Part shown: piece by piece, positions 59,849 to 64,000 of the stretch
Numbering within the stretch: the stretch's first letter is position 1
Layout of the letters: every line of letters starts with the position of its first letter
NCBI RefSeq assembly: GCF_011386835.1
Contig: NC_088796.1
Location: 65,547,468 to 65,611,467 of the forward strand
Source: Chrysemys picta bellii
Lineage: Eukaryota > Chordata > Testudines > Emydidae
DNA: 64,000 bases
Direction of reading: 5' to 3'
Made by a program: the position numbers and the translations under genes
The notes under the pieces: generated by a model
Database searches by the model: none
What the model was told of the DNA's origin: nothing
What the model saw: only the letters and a program-made list of their open reading frames with translations

Positions 59849-62049
59849 CTGCTTTTCACATTGCCTTGCAAATTATTAATATAGTTTACAGAGAAAGCAA
59901 GGGAAAGAACTTGGGATGTAAATACCTTATTTCCACTTTGACTCACAGTCTAAGTAGTGTTTCACAGCTTACTGTCTATTTAAATAAATTGGGTACATGC
60001 ATTTATATTGTGAGTTGTTGTTGCCATGTAAATTTATGAACTCTTCATAAATTTAAATTTTTTTCAGACAGCTGTTTGACCTGTTTCACTAGGTTGTTCC
60101 TTAGGGATAACACATCCATTTCATAGTTGATAGCCTGACACTTTTCCCATCATATTGTCATATTTTTAGAGAAAAGAAACAGCGGATCATCTTCCTGAGA
60201 GCAGAACGCAAACTAACCGGTAAAACAATAATGCTCATTTGAAAAATGAAGCAAAGTAGCTATGTTATTCAAAATTACATCTTGCTGCTGTGCAGTTTCA
60301 AACTTGCACCAAAGACAAAGTATTTAACTGACAAGGATATGTTCCAGTTTAACAAAAATAATATTTATCTAGAAAAGTGCTTGCAATCTGGAATTCAAAC
60401 CTAACCCTCACATTTCACTTTTCTTTATAAAATATTTTGATTATATAGTTGTTGGAATAAATAGCCCATTCATTTCTGATCATTAAATCAAACCATTCAT
60501 TGTGAGGCAATTTGGGAATTAATTTAGTTGGCATGGGTGTAGTACTGGAGACTAACACAGCTTTTTTTGTATGTATATGTTTGGGTAAATAGTTCAACTA
60601 TGAATCTTAAAAACACCTGATGACTCTGGGCATTCAGAACAAAGAATTACCCAGAAACTTGGCACTATTATGCTAACATCCTCCTTTCTGGACTCTTTAG
60701 TCATCTCTTTTCATTTAAAATGATGAATTTATTATTTTATTTTGCCACAAATGCCAGGACAAACATCAGACAAAATGATGATAGAAATTAAGAAAGTCAG
60801 AAGAAGCACAAGACAAAAGCCATTTGTTATTAGACCTGGGTGAATAGTTTGATAATAATTAAATCCATTTGAACTTTGCATGAAGTTAAACCTGAATAGA
60901 ACTGAAATTTCATCAACATCTCTTGTACCTCTCAAAAATGAGAAACATGTGTGCTAGTTTATCTTTCATTTTGTCTATAAAACTAGCTATACAATGTTAC
61001 ACATTGTTCTAATGTGCAAGAGGGGTACATGTTTGAATCATCTGAAGTTTAGAATCAATTAAAATAGTAAATCATTTCCTCATTTAATCTGATTTTAACA
61101 ATTTTTCTAACGTGCCTAAATTCCAAGTGTCAAATTGTAATCACTTTAGTCCTATGAGTAGACAAAAAGGGTGACACAAATTTGGGCCTAGGTTTTTTTC
61201 TATTATTTCAACTAATATAGGGCTTTGAATTGCTTTGTAATCACAGAGAATTTTAAGTATAAAATGGAGGAGATAAACTGAAGATCAGAAAATGGTTCAC
61301 ATTCAGTGAGTAATCCCTTCTAACTGGTATTTAAATAAATACAAATTATAATTAATGTTCTGCCTATTTAAATTCTTATTCTGTGTGTTTAAAAAAAAAA
61401 TCCTTCGGGAGCAGAACAAAACTCTTAACAGTCAGAAACATATGACAGCCAATTACACCTCATTTCTTAAGTTATTCTGAACAGAAAAGTGAAAAGAATT
61501 CTTTAGTAAGTGGCTCTGAAAGGTGATATGTGTCCAGACCAAAAATCACTACACAAGTGGGCACTGTATTTGTGAAAGGATGGTGATCTAGTTTCAGGTA
61601 AACACTAAATTGAAGAAAAGGATTAAACTGAGAAGATATTTTTATAAACATAGTCAGACTTCTCAATCTGTGGGTCTGGTTCCGCAAATCCTTTCCTGAC
61701 ACATGAACTTGCATGAGTGAGGATTGCTTACATGTGTACAGTCTTGAAAGATTGGGTACCATGATTGGTACCTTCATACGTCTGAGTGCTTGAATGATTG
61801 AGCAGTCATAAGGGTATCTGTAACTCCTATTCACATTAAAGAGATCTATGCTGTGTATCCGAGAGCCAATAGATCCCATATGATTCAGTCTTGACCTCTG
61901 ATTTTACAAGGTAATGACGGGGATGGAACCATATTTTGTATAGAAGGATTCAGCTCTTCAATGACATTAGATTTACGGTATTGTAATGTCACACAGAAAA
62001 GAGTCAATTTGCTTTCATATGATGCTCTGTTCCACTGTTCTGCTCTCAT
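59849..62049. other. AT-rich unique sequence
   Basis: An exon-like 50 bp segment at 60170-60219 is treated as a finding. A palindromic MITE scrap lies at about 61666-61765 ('ttccgcaaatcctttcctga', 'gagtgaggattgcttacatg'). The 135-codon minus frame at 61472-61879 runs through it and is not a gene. Confidence 0.4.
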
Positions 62050-62510
62050 GATATGTACCCCTGGGCTTAAAGTTCTAAGATGGGCACCCCACCTCCTCCT
62101 CCAGCTGCTTTCTGTGGAGTGAGGCAGGTGCCTAACTCATTCCCTCAAGAAATACCGTAGGTGCCTAAACCACCTGACTCCGGGTGGTGGATTCCCATTC
62201 ATGGATGGTAAGCACAGTTAGGTGCCTTTGAATGTGATCCACAAAAGCCAGGATACTAGGCAGGAAACTACCTCAACTATCCAATGGGAGATGCCAACCA
62301 CATGGGTGTGTACTGACCCCTGCCCCTCCCTCAGAAATAGGTGCCTAATTCCAGGCTGCATGGAGGCAACTATCTTTCCGCATTTACTGTATAGGGAGTT
62401 TAGGCGTCTAACTAATCTTGATGGATCCTAGTGCTGTTTCTGTGATTTTTCTAGGTGCCTAAAAGGTGCTGTGAATCTCAGTGTTGCAACGCTTAAGTAG
62501 CTTCTTGGAT
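62050..62510. repeat. Dispersed repeat of the 'ggtgcctaa' family, copy 3
   Basis: The opening 'cccacctcctcctccagctgctttctgtggagtgaggcaggtgcctaactcattccctcaag' lines up with 592-655, and 'gtttaggcgtctaactaatc' onward with 890-960. This confirms that 570-1010 is a dispersed repeat. Confidence 0.6.
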
Positions 62511-64000
62511 CACACCCCAAGTACATATTTGACTGGTTTGGATTTTATTCTGTTTGCACATAATAAATGGGATCAAGCAGGATTAAATGGAAGGGGAAAA
62601 ATAATAGTAGGAATAGACAAGTATCCAAACTTTTGATTTTGCTAGCCAGCCAAAAGTTCAGAGTCTTATCAGAACTATATAAACTATCAACATTTCAGGG
62701 GTCAACTATCAACATATTAAGGGTCAGAATACACAGTGCATTCTGGGGTAGAAGTTACCTCAAAAAGTCCCAGAACTGAACATTTCAAAGACAATGCCAA
62801 GCCCAAGACCAGCAGAGACTTAGACTTCCTGAACTGACAGTGAATACCAACAAAGGGGGATGGATTACTACATAAATTTTGAACATAGATCCCCTTTTCC
62901 CTCTTTCTGTGATGCATTTGTTGGTTTGGAGTTTAAATTTAGTGTCTATGGTGTAGGAGGTTCATTGGGAACTGAGACAAAGTTCAATGAAGGTGATCAA
63001 GCACATCCTGGAAACAGGATTTTTTTTTAACTTTGGCAAAATTACCTGTCTTCTCCTAACCTAATTCTCTCACTTTTCTCCCTCACTTTTGCTGAAACTT
63101 AAAAAATCAGCTAGAGGCAAGTATGGAAACTTTCAAACCACATGGTTAGAGTTTGGCAAAGTTAATAAGAAACTGGAAATAGGGGTTTATAATGGAAAGT
63201 ATTGGACAACATTACTACCACATCTGATATAATTACTATTATATTTTTTCAGACAGTACTTTGGGAAAACATGTGCATGTTCTCCATATAAACTGTAAGA
63301 CATTTTACCCAAGGACTTGGTCCTAGCAAAGGAGAGCTGCAACAACTTTTTGGATTGTGGTCGGTTTGTTATTGGGAAGGCCAGCCCAAGCAAACATTCT
63401 CTTCCTGCTTTCTCAAACACTAGGCTGGAGACAAAATTTTTACAGATGAGGTTAAGAGGGGAAAACACCACCCAATTTGAAATTCGCTTTTTATCAGTGA
63501 TTTGCTTTGTTAGCATGGAGTCTGACACTATTGCTTTTTCACCCCTTATTGATTCCTTATTGGGTATGCATGAAAATTTGACAAAGCAGAAGCATTCCCC
63601 CAAATGGGCACTCATCTTCTCAGTTGATGATGGTTCTCTGCACTGCACAGGTGATCCCACACTTCTGGGTTACCTGTGCCTCATTTAGATCTAGGAAGAT
63701 CCTTCTGGATTCAACCTACTTGAAGGATAATGGCACTTCCTTGGCCTCTGTGCAATCCCTGATTTCTTTTTGTTTGTTTTGTTCCCCTCCCCCTCTCACT
63801 TGATCATATACCACCCTGGCATGGTTGGATGTGGTGCTGCACTCAGTGGCTTGTGCTGCCCCCATCCTGAATTGCAAACCTTTAAACATAAGCACCCAGC
63901 TGAGCATGTTGGGTTCTCGGAGTGTTTGTGAAAAGGTCACCTGAATGCTCAACTCTGGAACTGACGTTTGGAATAGTCAGTCCCCAGAGTGCTTGACCAT
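62511..64000. other. Unique sequence with long overlapping frames
   Basis: The largest frames outside recognised repeats lie at 63187-63660 (minus, 157 codons) and 63317-63688 (plus, 123 codons). They overlap almost fully in opposite senses and neither resembles a known protein. At most one could be coding, and chance is more likely. Confidence 0.35.

Overview
The window looks like nuclear DNA from a reptile, most likely a turtle (Testudines). It is AT-rich and CpG-poor, and dominated by decayed interspersed repeats of types I associate with chelonian genomes. These are CR1 LINEs with their characteristic 3' ends, SINEs with heads resembling the turtle pol III/SINE family, short hAT-like elements ending in a TCTACAC-type inverted repeat, LTR-like blocks with TG...CA ends, palindromic MITEs centred on a variant of 'cattgaagtcaatgg', and a few very old MIR copies. 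The lineage call rests on recalled family resemblance, not a database search. No bacterial, organellar or intact viral sequence is recognisable.

I find no protein-coding gene that I can support. Most open frames here are under 110 codons, lie in low-complexity or repeat sequence, or are decayed pieces of transposon proteins. The window is therefore either intergenic or inside a very large intron. Two short exon-like segments (28766-28807 and 60170-60219) are reported only as hypotheses.

Layout. From 0 to 6 kb there is mostly unique AT-rich DNA with one long dispersed repeat (570-1010), two hAT-like MITEs (3940-4203, 4415-4676) and small palindromic elements. From 6.1 to 10.7 kb lies a large antisense CR1 (endonuclease, reverse transcriptase and 3' tail). 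It is interrupted by a MITE, by a GC-rich block holding a three-unit tandem repeat, and by a tRNA-headed SINE. From 10.7 to 13.2 kb there are SINEs and a compact LTR with TATA box and polyadenylation signal. From 14.2 to 19 kb there is a sense-strand CR1 with broken reverse transcriptase, a permuted CR1 scrap, and LTR-like blocks. From 19 to 31 kb the sequence is mostly unique, with a CT/CA microsatellite and a roughly 1 kb LTR-like block. From 31 to 45 kb there are SINEs, MIR, a TA-flanked inverted-repeat MITE (32165-32399), hAT-like and palindromic MITEs, two LTRs, and two SINEs whose halves are inverted relative to each other inside target-site duplications. From 47 to 51 kb is a long dispersed repeat split by a roughly 700 bp TIR element that carries a Myb/SANT-like coding remnant. 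From 53 to 60 kb there are three CR1 pieces and a solo LTR with a 4 bp target duplication. From 60 to 64 kb the sequence is mostly unique apart from another copy of the long dispersed repeat.

No genes act together here. The interest is in the nesting of elements, the inverted SINEs, and the TE-borne DNA-binding domain. I did not find a convincing undescribed biological system. Repeat boundaries are read by eye and are typically uncertain by 5-30 bases; the LTR-like blocks with no visible ends are less certain.
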